From: Terrilactibacillus laevilacticus
GTDB lineage: Bacteria; Bacillota; Bacilli; Bacillales; Sporolactobacillaceae
Assembly (NCBI RefSeq): GCF_006517395.1
Contig: NZ_VDCY01000001.1
Location: 62,001 to 126,000, forward strand
Length of the DNA: 64,000 nucleotides
Reading direction: 5' to 3'
Under the pieces are notes generated by a model, which searched no databases, was not told the DNA's origin, and saw only the letters and a program-made list of their open reading frames with translations. The translations under genes were made by a program, and so were the position numbers. Of the stretch, positions 28,301-37,697 are shown in pieces (position 1 is the first letter of the stretch; every line of letters begins with the position of its first letter).

Positions 28301-28792
28301 GCCATGCCTGCAGGTGTTCTCTATTTTCATGTACATGACCCACTTTTATCCATAAATGAGCCCTTAACTGATGAAGCTATTGAGAAAACCATTTTAAAAG
28401 ATTTTAAAATGAAGGGCTTGGTCTTGTCGGAAGAATCGGTGGTAAGAGAAATGGATACAACGTTAACGACCGGTTATTCTGACCTTCTTCCATTAGCTTT
28501 GAAAAAAAATGGCGAATTTTACTCTTCCTCTTCGGTTGCAAGTATCGAGGCTTTTGATGCTATGAAGTCACATGTCAGAGAAGTCATTCAGAAGGTGGGG
28601 ACGGATTTAACAAGTGGTCAAGTCGATATCTCTCCTTATCGACTTAATGATCGTACGCCGTGCGATTTCTGTTCATTCCGATCTGTTTGCCAATTTGATC
28701 AATCACAAAAGGACAATAACTACCGTCTTTTGAAAAAACAAAAAGATGAAGAGATGATGAAACAACTATTGAAAGGAGATAGTCATGAATAA
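25310..28792 (+). CDS. addB: Helicase-exonuclease subunit AddB
   Basis: A 1160-residue AddB subunit of the double-strand-break resection complex, cutting the strand and scanning for Chi. GSPGTGKTTYCHEE (residues 7-20) is the P-loop. The iron-sulfur cluster cysteines are all present: Cys798 in NACPFAQFASYG and Cys1118, Cys1121, Cys1127 in TPCDFCSFRSVCQF. The RecB-type nuclease motif IIDYKSSSK is near 960. GGAGG lies 11 bases before the ATG. Overlaps addA by 8 bases. Confidence 0.97.
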   Translation: MSLRCILGSPGTGKTTYCHEEIIKKLKENPMGKPLVLLVPEQMTFSTEYSLAKTPDLGGMTRLNVYSFPRLALRVLQQSGGAARYHLTSVGVSMLLRKIVEQHKGKLRLYKKAADQHGFFDQLHTAITEFKRYCISPQELHDKAVGFVSEDQNDVLLQDKLADLQLIYSELEKAILDKFIDSEDYLQLLIDKIKETPFLKDTEVWIDGFDVMTPQERQVVAELMVHTKRTTVTLNLDQEYELLPHPLSVYQQPARLYKQIKEHALDLKVEIESNVYLTEYRRSQKSGLRHLALQYNERPYLPNTDHDGITLLEATNRREEIELAARRILTFVRDEGIRYRDISVFVRDLSSYSEMIRTIFGDYKIPIFIDQKRSMCHHPLIEFIRSALEVIQKNWRYDAVFRCVKTDMLFSYEGNRFEQREEMDILENYVIAHGIYGKKWTNRDPWLYQRYQDLDRDIPKTKEDVEAEKRLNRIRFQVARPLQSLQEQMKKAPTIKDKCVALYEFLMDLFVPEKIERLRKEAETEGRLEDAMEHRQVWKAVMDLMDQMVEATGEERVSLSLFNKMIETGLDTLEFALVPPAIDQVVIGSLDRSRPINIKVAFILGINEGILPAKPTEEGILSDQDRVLLQSEDVILSEGTDEQMMNEEYYLFRGLTCPSDELILSYPLANEEGKGLLPSPFIHRLKHLFPTLTEKLIHSEPQSVLDEDHLPFVTRPNKTLAYLASGLREWLRGYPLQNVWWNTYNWYMETPDWKDKCRHMIASLFYRNQASIKPETAKQLYGETIKASVSRMELFNACPFAQFASYGLKLRERSMFRLEAPDIGQLFHSALRMMTNQLMQKHKSWADLTEKACEQLAEDVVTTLAPKLQRQILMSSNRHHYLQHKLSQVVARVAKVMSSHAKRSGFSPIGLELPFGPNQPLPPLTFELPNGCKMEIVGRIDRVDRGTNDQGVLLRIIDYKSSSKDLSMTEVYYGLALQMLTYLDVIITNAKAWLGEEAMPAGVLYFHVHDPLLSINEPLTDEAIEKTILKDFKMKGLVLSEESVVREMDTTLTTGYSDLLPLALKKNGEFYSSSSVASIEAFDAMKSHVREVIQKVGTDLTSGQVDISPYRLNDRTPCDFCSFRSVCQFDQSQKDNNYRLLKKQKDEEMMKQLLKGDSHE

Positions 28793-31700
28793 CACGTCGA
28801 TCGTCAAACCGACAAATAGTCAATGGACGAATGAACAATGGCAAGCGATCACAGAACATGGACAAGATATCTTAGTTGCAGCTGCGGCAGGATCAGGTAA
28901 AACAGCGGTTTTAGTCGAACGAATAATAAAAAAAATGACGGATGCTGAACATCCAGTTAATGTGGATCAATTATTAATTGTGACGTTCACAAATGCCGCT
29001 GCAGCTGAAATGCGGTCACGTATTAGTCAGGCGATTGATGAGGCGTTGTTAAAGGATCCAAGTTCGCTCTTTTTAAGACGACAACAAGCATTGTTAGGCA
29101 AGGCTTCGATTATGACGTGTCACGCTTTCTGTATGTCTGTGATTAAAAAATATTATTATATGTTGGATCTTGATCCCAATTTTCGGCTGCTGGATCAAAC
29201 AGAAGCTGCATTAATTAAAGACGATATTTTAAACGACTTATTTGAAGATTATTACGCAAATGGTCAAGATAATGGCTTTTTTGATCTTGTTGATCGTTAT
29301 TCAGGTGATCGCAATGATGCTTATATTCAAGATCTTATTTTGAAATTATATGATTTCTCACGAAGTCATCCTTGGCCAAATGCTTGGCTTAATGAAATGG
29401 CTGCGTCTTATCATGTTCAAGCTGGAACTCAAATCGATTCATTTTCGTTTACATCAGATCTCATAAATATAGTCAAACACAAACTTATTGGAATGATGAG
29501 ACGACTTAGTCAAGCAGGCGAAATCATACAAAGTCCTGGTGGTCCTACACCTTATGATGAGACGATTCAAGCAGATCGGATGATGATTGATCAATTAATG
29601 GCACACACACATGATAGTTGGGAAGACATTTATCAAGCTTTTCAAAGTGTGTCTTTTACTAAGTTGAAAAGCTGCCGAGATAAAACGATCGATGATGATT
29701 TGAAGGATCAGGTCAAAACCATTAGAGAACAAGTGAAAAAAGAACTAACGACACTCAAAAACGAGTGGTTCAGCCGATCACCAGAATCTTTTTTAAATGA
29801 TCTGAAAGAAATGGCATCTTCAGTCGATTTGCTTGTCAAACTAATACAAGATTTTGATGAGCGTTATCAATCAGTTAAACGCGAGCAAGGTGTTGCAGAC
29901 TTTTCCGATCTTGAACATCATTGTCTACAGATTTTAAGATCCACTGAATCAAAGCCTGGTAAGGAAATTCCATCTGTTGTAGCAGAACAGTATCGCTCGT
30001 TATTTAATGAAGTTCTTGTTGATGAATACCAAGATACAAACCTTGTTCAAGAAACCATTGTCAAGTTAGTATCTGGGGGGATTTCAGAAGAAGGCAATCT
30101 TTTTATGGTAGGAGACGTTAAACAGAGCGTTTATCGCTTTCGGTTAGCTGAACCAGGTTTATTTATTGAAAAATATAAACAATTCTCAGATCAAAAAGAA
30201 AATCACAACGGGTTAAAAATTGATTTATCAAGAAATTTCAGAAGCCGTCAAAACATACTAACGAGCACCAACTTTATCTTTCGTCAAATCATGAATGAAG
30301 AGGTTGGTGACATCGATTACGACGATGCTGCGGAACTTAAATTTGGTGCTAAAGATTATCCTGAGGGGGATGAGCCAACAGAACTGATTCTAATTGATCG
30401 TGAACATGGGGAAGAAGAGTTAGAAGATGGTGATCAAATCAATGAAATCAGTGCAACGGAATTAGAAGGCTACCAAATTGCTAAAAGGATTAAGCAAATG
30501 GTTGATCAAGGTTATCCAATTTACGATCGGAAAAAGAAGACAAGTAGACCCATACAGTATCGCGATGTGGTCATCTTGATGCGTTCCACTCACAAATCAG
30601 CTCCTTTAATGCTTGATATATTAAAGGAAGCCGGCATTCCTGCGTATGCAGAATTATCAACAGGCTATTTTGATGCGACGGAAATCCTTGTTATGTTATC
30701 TGTCCTTCAAATCATTGATAACCCATATCAAGATATCCCGCTTGTGAGTGTCCTAAGATCTCCAATCATTGGGTTAAATGGAGATGAATTGACGACATTA
30801 CGATTATATGAAAAAGATAACCTTCAATTCTATGAAGTTGTAAAAAGATATGCTGAAGAGGAAAATACAGAATTAGCCCAAAAGATGCGGACTTTTTTAT
30901 ATCAACTTGAATCTTGGCGTTCAATGAGTAAAGCGCACGCTGTAAGTGAACTCATTTGGCAGATTTACCGGGATACCGGATACTATGATTTTGTAGCAGG
31001 ACTTGTCGGGGGGACTGAAAGGCAAGCTAATCTCAGAGCATTATACGATCGTGCGAGACAATACGAAAAGACTTCCTTCAGAGGATTATTTCGTTTTCTT
31101 AAATTTATAGAAAGAATGCGTGACCGTGGGGATGATCTGGGTGCAGCTAAAGCGCTAAGTGAACAAGAAGATGTCGTACGAATTATGACGATCCACAAAA
31201 GTAAAGGACTTGAATTTCCAGTCGTTTTTGTGGCAGGCTTAACGAAACGCTTTAACATGCAGGATTTAAACCAACGAGCTCTCCTCCATAAACAATTGGG
31301 GTTTGGAACGAGATACATTGATCCCGTAAAACGAATCAGTTTACCAACACTTCCTTTTATTGCTATAAAGCAAAAATTAGCAGAAGAAACGCTCGCCGAA
31401 GAAATGAGGATATTATATGTTGCCTTGACGCGTGCTAAAGAAAAACTCATTTTAGTTTCAGCTTTAAAGGACGTTGAGAAAACCATTAGTTCTTGGAAAG
31501 AGGCGTTGTTTGAAAAAGAATGGATTTTGCCTACTCACATGAGAAACAAAGCCAAAACATACCTCGACTGGATAGGACCTGCTATCATGAGGCACCAAGA
31601 TGCTTCGGTATTCCACGACATTGCAGGTGAAGATGTCTTAAAGACAACGATTTCGCTTGACTCATCGACATGGGACATTCAGATAGTCTTAGCTTCCACT

Positions 31701-32534
31701 ATGGATACCCATCCGATCCAAGCGATTGACCAAGTAAGGCTAAACAAAGTACGTCAAGGCGAGTCTGTCAGTGTATCAAATGAATGGAAACAAGCGGTGG
31801 AAGAAAGGTTGAACTGGGTGTATCCATACCAACATTCAGAAAAAGCAATGGCGAAGCAAACCGTTACAGAAATAAAAGCACAACAAACTTATTTTAGTGA
31901 AGGCGCAGCTGATCATTTGTTAGATCCATCGGATAAAGGGATCAGTGTTGATCGACCAAGATTTATGCAGCAAGGGAAGTTGTCGGCAACAGAAAAAGGG
32001 ACAGCACTCCATGTGATGATGCAACACGTAGATTTAACTGGAGATTTAACACCAGAAGCCATAAAATTGCAAGGTGTGAGGCTTGTAGAAAAAGAAATCT
32101 TAACCATCGAACAAGAAGAGAGTTTGGATTATCAGGCTATTGCCAAATTTTTCACCTCGCCAATTGGATTAAAAATGCTTCACGCACAAGAGGTCGTTCG
32201 AGAATGTGCATTTAGCTATATTTTAGATGCAAAAGAAGTCTATCCAGGTTGGAATGATGATTGTGAGGAAGGTGTTATCGTACAAGGCGTGGTTGATTGC
32301 ATCATTATTGACGATGATGGGATGACATTATTAGACTACAAAACAGATAAAATCACCTCACGCTATCAGGCGGAAACCGAAGCAAAAGCCGAATTAATTA
32401 AACGTTATAATCTTCAATTAAACTTATATAAAAAAGCAATTGAAAAGATTTGGAAACGAAAGGTTCATCGAATGGGTCTATATGCCTTTGATGGAGGCTA
32501 TTTTGTAGAAATAGAAGAAGGTGAAAAGCCATGA
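28785..32534 (+). CDS. addA: Helicase-exonuclease subunit AddA
   Basis: A 1249-residue UvrD-family helicase and nuclease. Walker A AAAAGSGKTAVLVERI has Lys39; motif II VDEYQDTNLVQE; motif III GDVKQSVYRFRLAEP; motif VI LYVALTRAKEKL. The C-terminal nuclease motif LLDYKTDKI (near 1183-1191) completes the second nuclease. With AddB it processes DNA ends to Chi and loads RecA. Start ATG with AAAGGAG inside the end of addB; overlaps sbcD by four bases. Confidence 0.97.
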   Translation: MNNTSIVKPTNSQWTNEQWQAITEHGQDILVAAAAGSGKTAVLVERIIKKMTDAEHPVNVDQLLIVTFTNAAAAEMRSRISQAIDEALLKDPSSLFLRRQQALLGKASIMTCHAFCMSVIKKYYYMLDLDPNFRLLDQTEAALIKDDILNDLFEDYYANGQDNGFFDLVDRYSGDRNDAYIQDLILKLYDFSRSHPWPNAWLNEMAASYHVQAGTQIDSFSFTSDLINIVKHKLIGMMRRLSQAGEIIQSPGGPTPYDETIQADRMMIDQLMAHTHDSWEDIYQAFQSVSFTKLKSCRDKTIDDDLKDQVKTIREQVKKELTTLKNEWFSRSPESFLNDLKEMASSVDLLVKLIQDFDERYQSVKREQGVADFSDLEHHCLQILRSTESKPGKEIPSVVAEQYRSLFNEVLVDEYQDTNLVQETIVKLVSGGISEEGNLFMVGDVKQSVYRFRLAEPGLFIEKYKQFSDQKENHNGLKIDLSRNFRSRQNILTSTNFIFRQIMNEEVGDIDYDDAAELKFGAKDYPEGDEPTELILIDREHGEEELEDGDQINEISATELEGYQIAKRIKQMVDQGYPIYDRKKKTSRPIQYRDVVILMRSTHKSAPLMLDILKEAGIPAYAELSTGYFDATEILVMLSVLQIIDNPYQDIPLVSVLRSPIIGLNGDELTTLRLYEKDNLQFYEVVKRYAEEENTELAQKMRTFLYQLESWRSMSKAHAVSELIWQIYRDTGYYDFVAGLVGGTERQANLRALYDRARQYEKTSFRGLFRFLKFIERMRDRGDDLGAAKALSEQEDVVRIMTIHKSKGLEFPVVFVAGLTKRFNMQDLNQRALLHKQLGFGTRYIDPVKRISLPTLPFIAIKQKLAEETLAEEMRILYVALTRAKEKLILVSALKDVEKTISSWKEALFEKEWILPTHMRNKAKTYLDWIGPAIMRHQDASVFHDIAGEDVLKTTISLDSSTWDIQIVLASTMDTHPIQAIDQVRLNKVRQGESVSVSNEWKQAVEERLNWVYPYQHSEKAMAKQTVTEIKAQQTYFSEGAADHLLDPSDKGISVDRPRFMQQGKLSATEKGTALHVMMQHVDLTGDLTPEAIKLQGVRLVEKEILTIEQEESLDYQAIAKFFTSPIGLKMLHAQEVVRECAFSYILDAKEVYPGWNDDCEEGVIVQGVVDCIIIDDDGMTLLDYKTDKITSRYQAETEAKAELIKRYNLQLNLYKKAIEKIWKRKVHRMGLYAFDGGYFVEIEEGEKP

Positions 32535-33733
32535 GGATTTTGCATACGGCTGATTGGCATCTTGGAAAAACATTAGAGGGACGATCAAGACAAAGAGAAC
32601 AGGAAGCCGTTATGGATGAAATCTGCCAAATTGCGGATGATCAAAAAGTTGATGCCATTATGATGGCGGGGGATGTTTATGATACGGTCAACCCGCCAGC
32701 TGTTTCTGAAAGTCTATTTTATGAAACGGCTCATAAGCTATCAAAAGAAGGGTCCAGGCCATTTATCGTGATCTCTGGAAATCATGATAGTCCGGAACGT
32801 ATTCAAGCAAGTAGCCCATTAGCCTCATATCAAGGGATAACGCTTGTTGGGCATCCGATTGATCATATTTTAAAAATAAAGATTCCGAGTAAACAAATAT
32901 ATCTAAATATAAGTGCCATCCCGTATCCATCTGAATCTCGATTAAATGAAGTTTTGAGTCTATCAAATGACGATGAGCATATTCAAGATGCCTATAATGA
33001 TCGACTTCACATTCTATTTAAAGAACACGCGAAATCCTTCCAAAAAGAAGCTGTAAATATTATGATGAGTCATTTATTCGTTGCTGGAGGTAAGGAATCG
33101 GATTCAGAAAGACCGATTCAAGTTGGGGGAGCTTATACTGTCTCGCCTCAAGCTTTTCCAAAAGAAGCCCAATACGTGGCGCTTGGTCACCTGCATCGTC
33201 CACAAACTTTGAAGCATAGCTCCACATTAACACGCTATGCAGGATCGCCGCTTGCCTATAGTTTCTCCGAAGCCAATCAACCGAAATCGGTGACCATACT
33301 AAACGTAGAACCTGGTGAAAAAGCAACAATGAATGAAATTTATTTATCCAGCGGGAAACCCCTTGTCAAGTGGAGGGCTAAAAATGGACTTGATGAAATT
33401 CACCGCTGGCTTGATGAAGGAAGAGATTCCAATTCGTGGATTGATCTAGAAGTTCAATTATCAGAGGCTTTAAGCATTCACGACATACAGGAAATAAGAA
33501 AGCTTCATGATGGCATCGTTAATATTAGACCCATCTATCTGAATGATATCGAACAAGAGGAACGTTTGGAACGTATGAGACTCCCTATTCATGAGTTATT
33601 TATTCGTTTTTTTAAACAGCAAACGAACGGCGCTGAACCGAGTCCAGAATTGCTCCAACTCTTTTTAGATTTGATTAACGAGAATCATGACGAAGCCATG
33701 TTAGAGGTTGCTGCAGGGAGAGATGAAAAATGA
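32531..33733 (+). CDS. sbcD: Exonuclease SbcCD subunit D (Mre11 family)
   Basis: A 400-residue metallophosphoesterase nuclease. Metal ligands: Asp8 and His10 in HTADWHLGKT, Asp48 in MAGDVYD, Asn84/His85 in SGNHDSP, His in MMSHLFVAGG and GHLHRPQ. With SbcC it cuts hairpins and protein-blocked ends. Starts in the ATGA overlap with addA and ends in another with sbcC, so four recombination genes are translationally coupled. Confidence 0.97.
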   Translation: MRILHTADWHLGKTLEGRSRQREQEAVMDEICQIADDQKVDAIMMAGDVYDTVNPPAVSESLFYETAHKLSKEGSRPFIVISGNHDSPERIQASSPLASYQGITLVGHPIDHILKIKIPSKQIYLNISAIPYPSESRLNEVLSLSNDDEHIQDAYNDRLHILFKEHAKSFQKEAVNIMMSHLFVAGGKESDSERPIQVGGAYTVSPQAFPKEAQYVALGHLHRPQTLKHSSTLTRYAGSPLAYSFSEANQPKSVTILNVEPGEKATMNEIYLSSGKPLVKWRAKNGLDEIHRWLDEGRDSNSWIDLEVQLSEALSIHDIQEIRKLHDGIVNIRPIYLNDIEQEERLERMRLPIHELFIRFFKQQTNGAEPSPELLQLFLDLINENHDEAMLEVAAGRDEK

Positions 33734-36700
33734 AACCAAAACAGCTGACGCTTCGTGGGTTGAACAGTTTTCGAGAGGAACAGACGATTGATTTTGATGC
33801 GCTATGTGCGGATGGGATATTTGGTATTTTTGGCCCAACAGGCAGTGGAAAATCATCTTTGCTAGATGCCATCACGCTTGCTTTATATGGAAAAGTTGAG
33901 AGAGCAGCTAAGAACACACAAGGAATATTGAATCATGCAGAAGACAAGCTGCAAGTCGGATTTACCTTTGAGATGGGAGGGGTTAACCCTACCATTTATT
34001 GTGTTGAAAGAATGTACAAAAGAACGAAAGATAATGGATTGAAGATTGGTAGCTGTCGATTATTAAAATACGGGGAATCAACGGAAGTCATAGCGGATAA
34101 AGAGCGAGATGTCACACAAGGCATTCAAGATATTTTAGGCTTGACTCATGATGATTTTACTCGTGCGGTGGTCCTCCCACAAGGTAAATTTGCTGAATTT
34201 TTATCTTTAAAAGGTGCAGAGAGACGAAAAATGCTACAGCGTTTATTTCATCTTGAACGTTATGGCGATGAAATGATCGAGAAGTTAAAAAAAAGATTAA
34301 CCGCATTTGACCAAAGATTAAGTGAAATAATAGCTGAAGAGCAAGGACTTGGTGATGCATCAAAGGAAACCCTTCAAAAATTACAACAAGACTATGTTCT
34401 TCTAACCAAACAAGTCAATGAATCGAGCCAAAAAGTTAAGGACATAGAAATAAAACTTGAGGAATTGAAAAATTTATGGCAACTGCAAAAAGAATGGAAT
34501 CAAAAATATCGTGAATTAGAAGAAATGATTCGACAAGAAAAAGCCATGCAAGCTTTAAATCAGCAGATCAAACAGGCTGAACAAGCGATTCAAATGATGC
34601 CCATATATGAAGCATGGCGCGAATCCGAAGCTTTAGTTGAAAAAGAAAAAGAAACAGTAGAAGAACAAAAGAGATTGTTTCAACACATTCTGGAAGAAGA
34701 AAATAAAGTGGTGAAACAGCTAGAAACAGCAAGAGAGAGGCAAGTTGATCAAGAGCCAATCCTTCAGAAAAAGAAAATGATCGCTGAAGAGGGTTTGAAG
34801 ATTTTAGAAAAACTTCATGAAACAAAACCAGAAATAACTATAAAGCAAACGGCTGTTCATGAATTAATGACAAATATAAAACAAAAGAAACGTGTTCTTG
34901 AAGAAGAGCTGAGCCATCGCGAGGAGTTGATATCTAAGCGAAAAGCGCTACAACATGTTTTAAATCAAAACAAAATAGATCACACTTATCGGAATATGAT
35001 CCAACGGGCTTTAGGTGAGAAGAAAGATATTCAATTTTTAAATGAAAAGCTGGAGGGTTTACGTCAAGAATGGGTTCAACAACATCGGCAATCTGTTAAA
35101 CGTGAAAAAATACTAAAAGACTGTCATTCTAAATCTCATCAATTAAAGGAAAAAGCAAGAAGGGTATTTAGTCTTCAAGAGGTCCTTTATCATAAAGTGG
35201 TGAATTCAGAACAGCAAGCTGTAAGACTACAAGATTTCTTATCAAAACGGTTAAATGAAGAACGATTGCATTTAATGGAAGCGTATAAACAAAAAGCTTC
35301 GCTTGATCTTGTGCATGATCTTCAGGAGGGGTCTGCTTGTCCAGTATGTGGTTCCACTCATCATCCGAATCCAGCGAAGAAAACAAAAATTGAGAGTGAA
35401 GACACGATTGTTTCAAAAATAAATAGGTATGAAAAATTCTTAGACAACTTGACGAAATCATCGAATCGTCTTGAAAATTATAAAACACAATGTGAATCTC
35501 ATGCGGCTAATTTAATGATGATTTTAGAAGAAAATGAAGTCCCAATAATGTCAATGAACGATAAGGAAGAAAATGACCCTCAGGAATTAATGGATTCTAA
35601 CTCGATAGGAAAACGAATGGATCAACACGTATTAGACGTCAAAGCGTATTATCAAGACTTGATTGAACTCAAAGAACAAATAGAGGAATTAATCGAAAAT
35701 AAAAAGAAGAATGACGTGGAGCAATCTCGAGGTCACTCTGAATTTGAATTTTATCTTGGCAAACAAAAGGAATTAGAAGAAAAAGCAGCTCAAATAAAAG
35801 AAGAAATAGAAGAAAAAAAGAAGTCTTGGTCTCCTTCTTATCCCCCTATCGAAGAAGTCGAGGTAAAAGAGGAATCTATTAAGCAAGCAGATCAGGAAGC
35901 TGAGAAATATGAAGAAGAACTTAATCATGTCTTTACTAAGCAAGATCAAATTGAAGAAAAAGTAAAGAAACTTTCCGAAGAAGTCCATCAGGATGAACAA
36001 AGAGCCGCTTCAAATAAAGCTCAACTAGATTCATTAATGAAAATTCAGCAGGATTTAATTCAAAGTCTATCAAAATTGAATTTTAATGAGAACACAGATC
36101 TCCATGCCTATCTCCAAAACATACAGCAAAAAATGGAGACGCTTCTATCTGACCGGAATAAATATGAGGAATTACTTAAGAAAACACAAGAAGACCGATT
36201 TGAAAAAGAAAAAGCGAAAGAGAAAGGTCTAACTCGATTAGCTCAAATCGAATTACAAGAACAAAAGACAAAGAAAAGATGGGACGAAGTCTATCAAATA
36301 TCCATCTTTAATACTCAGGATGCCTTTCTGAATGCCTACGCTGAAGAGTCAAAAGTCAAGTCATGGGTTCAGAAACTAGAGGTGTATGAGCGAAGAAAAG
36401 AAAAGTTAACAAGTGACTTGCAAGATATTGAGAAGAAGTTATCAGGACGTCAAGTGACTGAAGAAGCGTTAGTTAAATTGGAGAGCCAAGCTGATGCACT
36501 AAAAGAGACGTATCATACTCTTCTAGAAGAGCGTGCGGCATGTGGCAAGGAAAAGAACATACTAGAAAATAATCATCAGCGTTTTGTCATTCTTGAAGAA
36601 GAGAAACACTCATGTGAAAAAGAAATCACTAAACTGAAGACGCTGCAACAAATTTTTAGAGGGAATGGATTTGTAGAATTTGTCGCTGAAGAACAGCTGC

Positions 36701-37134
36701 ACCAAGTCTGTATTGCCGCATCAAGAAGACTCGGTGATTTAACACATGGCCGTTACGCACTTGAAGTCGATACGGCTGGAGGTTTTATTATTAGAGATGA
36801 TGCAAATGGGGGCATAAGAAGACCTGTTTCAACTCTATCTGGTGGAGAAACATTTTTGACCTCATTAGCCTTAGCCTTATCATTATCCGAGCAAATTCAG
36901 CTAACAGGTGACGTGCCATTACAATTTTTCTTTTTAGATGAAGGGTTTGGCACACTCGATCCTGAATTGTTAGATACGGTTGTCACCTCTCTTGAAAAAC
37001 TTCATATGAACCGTTTATCAATCGGCGTGATCAGCCATGTTCCGGAATTAAGGGCCAGATTACCAAGAAAACTCATCGTTGAACCTGCAAAACCTTCTGG
37101 TGAAGGAAGTACTGTTCATCTTGAACTCTTATAA
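33730..37134 (+). CDS. sbcC: Exonuclease SbcCD subunit C (Rad50 family ATPase)
   Basis: A 1134-residue SMC-like ATPase. Walker A FGPTGSGKSSLLDAI near 34-48; two long coiled coils (about 180-500 and 570-980) separated by the zinc hook Cys537-Pro-Val-Cys540; signature STLSGGETFLTSLALALSLS and Walker B FFLDEGFGTLD at the C-terminus. Last gene of the addBA-sbcDC operon; two hairpin terminators follow. Confidence 0.97.
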   Translation: MKPKQLTLRGLNSFREEQTIDFDALCADGIFGIFGPTGSGKSSLLDAITLALYGKVERAAKNTQGILNHAEDKLQVGFTFEMGGVNPTIYCVERMYKRTKDNGLKIGSCRLLKYGESTEVIADKERDVTQGIQDILGLTHDDFTRAVVLPQGKFAEFLSLKGAERRKMLQRLFHLERYGDEMIEKLKKRLTAFDQRLSEIIAEEQGLGDASKETLQKLQQDYVLLTKQVNESSQKVKDIEIKLEELKNLWQLQKEWNQKYRELEEMIRQEKAMQALNQQIKQAEQAIQMMPIYEAWRESEALVEKEKETVEEQKRLFQHILEEENKVVKQLETARERQVDQEPILQKKKMIAEEGLKILEKLHETKPEITIKQTAVHELMTNIKQKKRVLEEELSHREELISKRKALQHVLNQNKIDHTYRNMIQRALGEKKDIQFLNEKLEGLRQEWVQQHRQSVKREKILKDCHSKSHQLKEKARRVFSLQEVLYHKVVNSEQQAVRLQDFLSKRLNEERLHLMEAYKQKASLDLVHDLQEGSACPVCGSTHHPNPAKKTKIESEDTIVSKINRYEKFLDNLTKSSNRLENYKTQCESHAANLMMILEENEVPIMSMNDKEENDPQELMDSNSIGKRMDQHVLDVKAYYQDLIELKEQIEELIENKKKNDVEQSRGHSEFEFYLGKQKELEEKAAQIKEEIEEKKKSWSPSYPPIEEVEVKEESIKQADQEAEKYEEELNHVFTKQDQIEEKVKKLSEEVHQDEQRAASNKAQLDSLMKIQQDLIQSLSKLNFNENTDLHAYLQNIQQKMETLLSDRNKYEELLKKTQEDRFEKEKAKEKGLTRLAQIELQEQKTKKRWDEVYQISIFNTQDAFLNAYAEESKVKSWVQKLEVYERRKEKLTSDLQDIEKKLSGRQVTEEALVKLESQADALKETYHTLLEERAACGKEKNILENNHQRFVILEEEKHSCEKEITKLKTLQQIFRGNGFVEFVAEEQLHQVCIAASRRLGDLTHGRYALEVDTAGGFIIRDDANGGIRRPVSTLSGGETFLTSLALALSLSEQIQLTGDVPLQFFFLDEGFGTLDPELLDTVVTSLEKLHMNRLSIGVISHVPELRARLPRKLIVEPAKPSGEGSTVHLELL

Positions 37135-37147
37135 TCATATATTCTAA

Positions 37148-37223
37148 AAAGGGCATCTTGTCAGATGCCTTTAGGCTGTAGACAAACTCGAAGAATTTCG
37201 AGTTTGTCTACAGCCTTTTTTTT
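37148..37223 (+). terminator. Tandem terminators ending the addBA-sbcDC operon
   Basis: First hairpin AAAGGGCATCT...AGATGCCTTT (37148-37172); directly after it a long hairpin with stem AGGCTGTAGACAAACTCGAA against TTCGAGTTTGTCTACAGCCT, followed by eight T (37173-37223). Confidence 0.9.
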
Positions 37224-37268
37224 ATTTTAGAATAAGGAGTAAAAGAATCAGTCTGGTAAGATTTCCAC

Positions 37269-37330
37269 TACAGAGGCTTGCTTTCCGCGGGCGGGGCTCC
37301 GCTTTGGCGTACGTTCCACGCGTCAAAACG
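37269..37330 (-). repeat. Family D repeat, inverted partial copy
   Basis: GATTTCCACTACAGAGGCTT and GCTTTCCGCGGGCGGGGC match the complement of the right end of the repeat at 37504-37628 (GGAAAGCAGG...GGAGCGGAAATC). The 563-bp gap from sbcC to the acetyltransferase gene contains the terminators, the two D copies and an unassigned 173-bp spacer. Confidence 0.65.
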
Positions 37331-37503
37331 ATAAAAGAGATCGAAACTAACATGGCATATCGTTGGTTATTAGGATTCAATTTCTTTGTGTCTTTGCAGA
37401 TGCGAAGGAAAAGCATGGAATACGATGGACAACTCTATGCTTACTTTTGCTGCCATAAATAGTAACTAGCGACTTGAACATGGCAAGTTGAGTACTAGTT
37501 GAT

Positions 37504-37628
37504 TGGAGCGGAAGGCGCTTGACTCCTGGGGGATTAGCGTTACAGACGAGACCCCGCAGGAGCTTGCGACGAGGAGGATCGGCAAACGCCCCCCGGAAAG
37601 CAGGTGCCTGGAGCGGAAATCAACCTGC
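37504..37628 (+). repeat. Family D repeat (Bacillales-type GC-rich intergenic repeat)
   Basis: A 125-bp GC-rich block in AT-rich surroundings, from TGGAGCGGAAGGCGCTTGAC through GACGAGACCCCGCAGGAGCT to GGAGCGGAAATCAACC. I recognise this type from intergenic regions of many Bacillaceae (GACTCCTG...CGAGACCCCGCAGGAG...GGAAAGC...AGCGGAAATCAAC). Internal pairing such as CTCCTG/CAGGAG suggests structure. Function unknown. Confidence 0.7.
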
Positions 37629-37697
37629 ACTTTTTTCTACAATTGTTGGTTGAGTCAGATGTGCATTTTTGCTAAAAAAGTAAACTTAACACGCTTT

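Noticed and set aside
30983-31486. A 167-codon frame antisense to addA
   Set aside because: Shadow frame inside the helicase domain, with no start signals.
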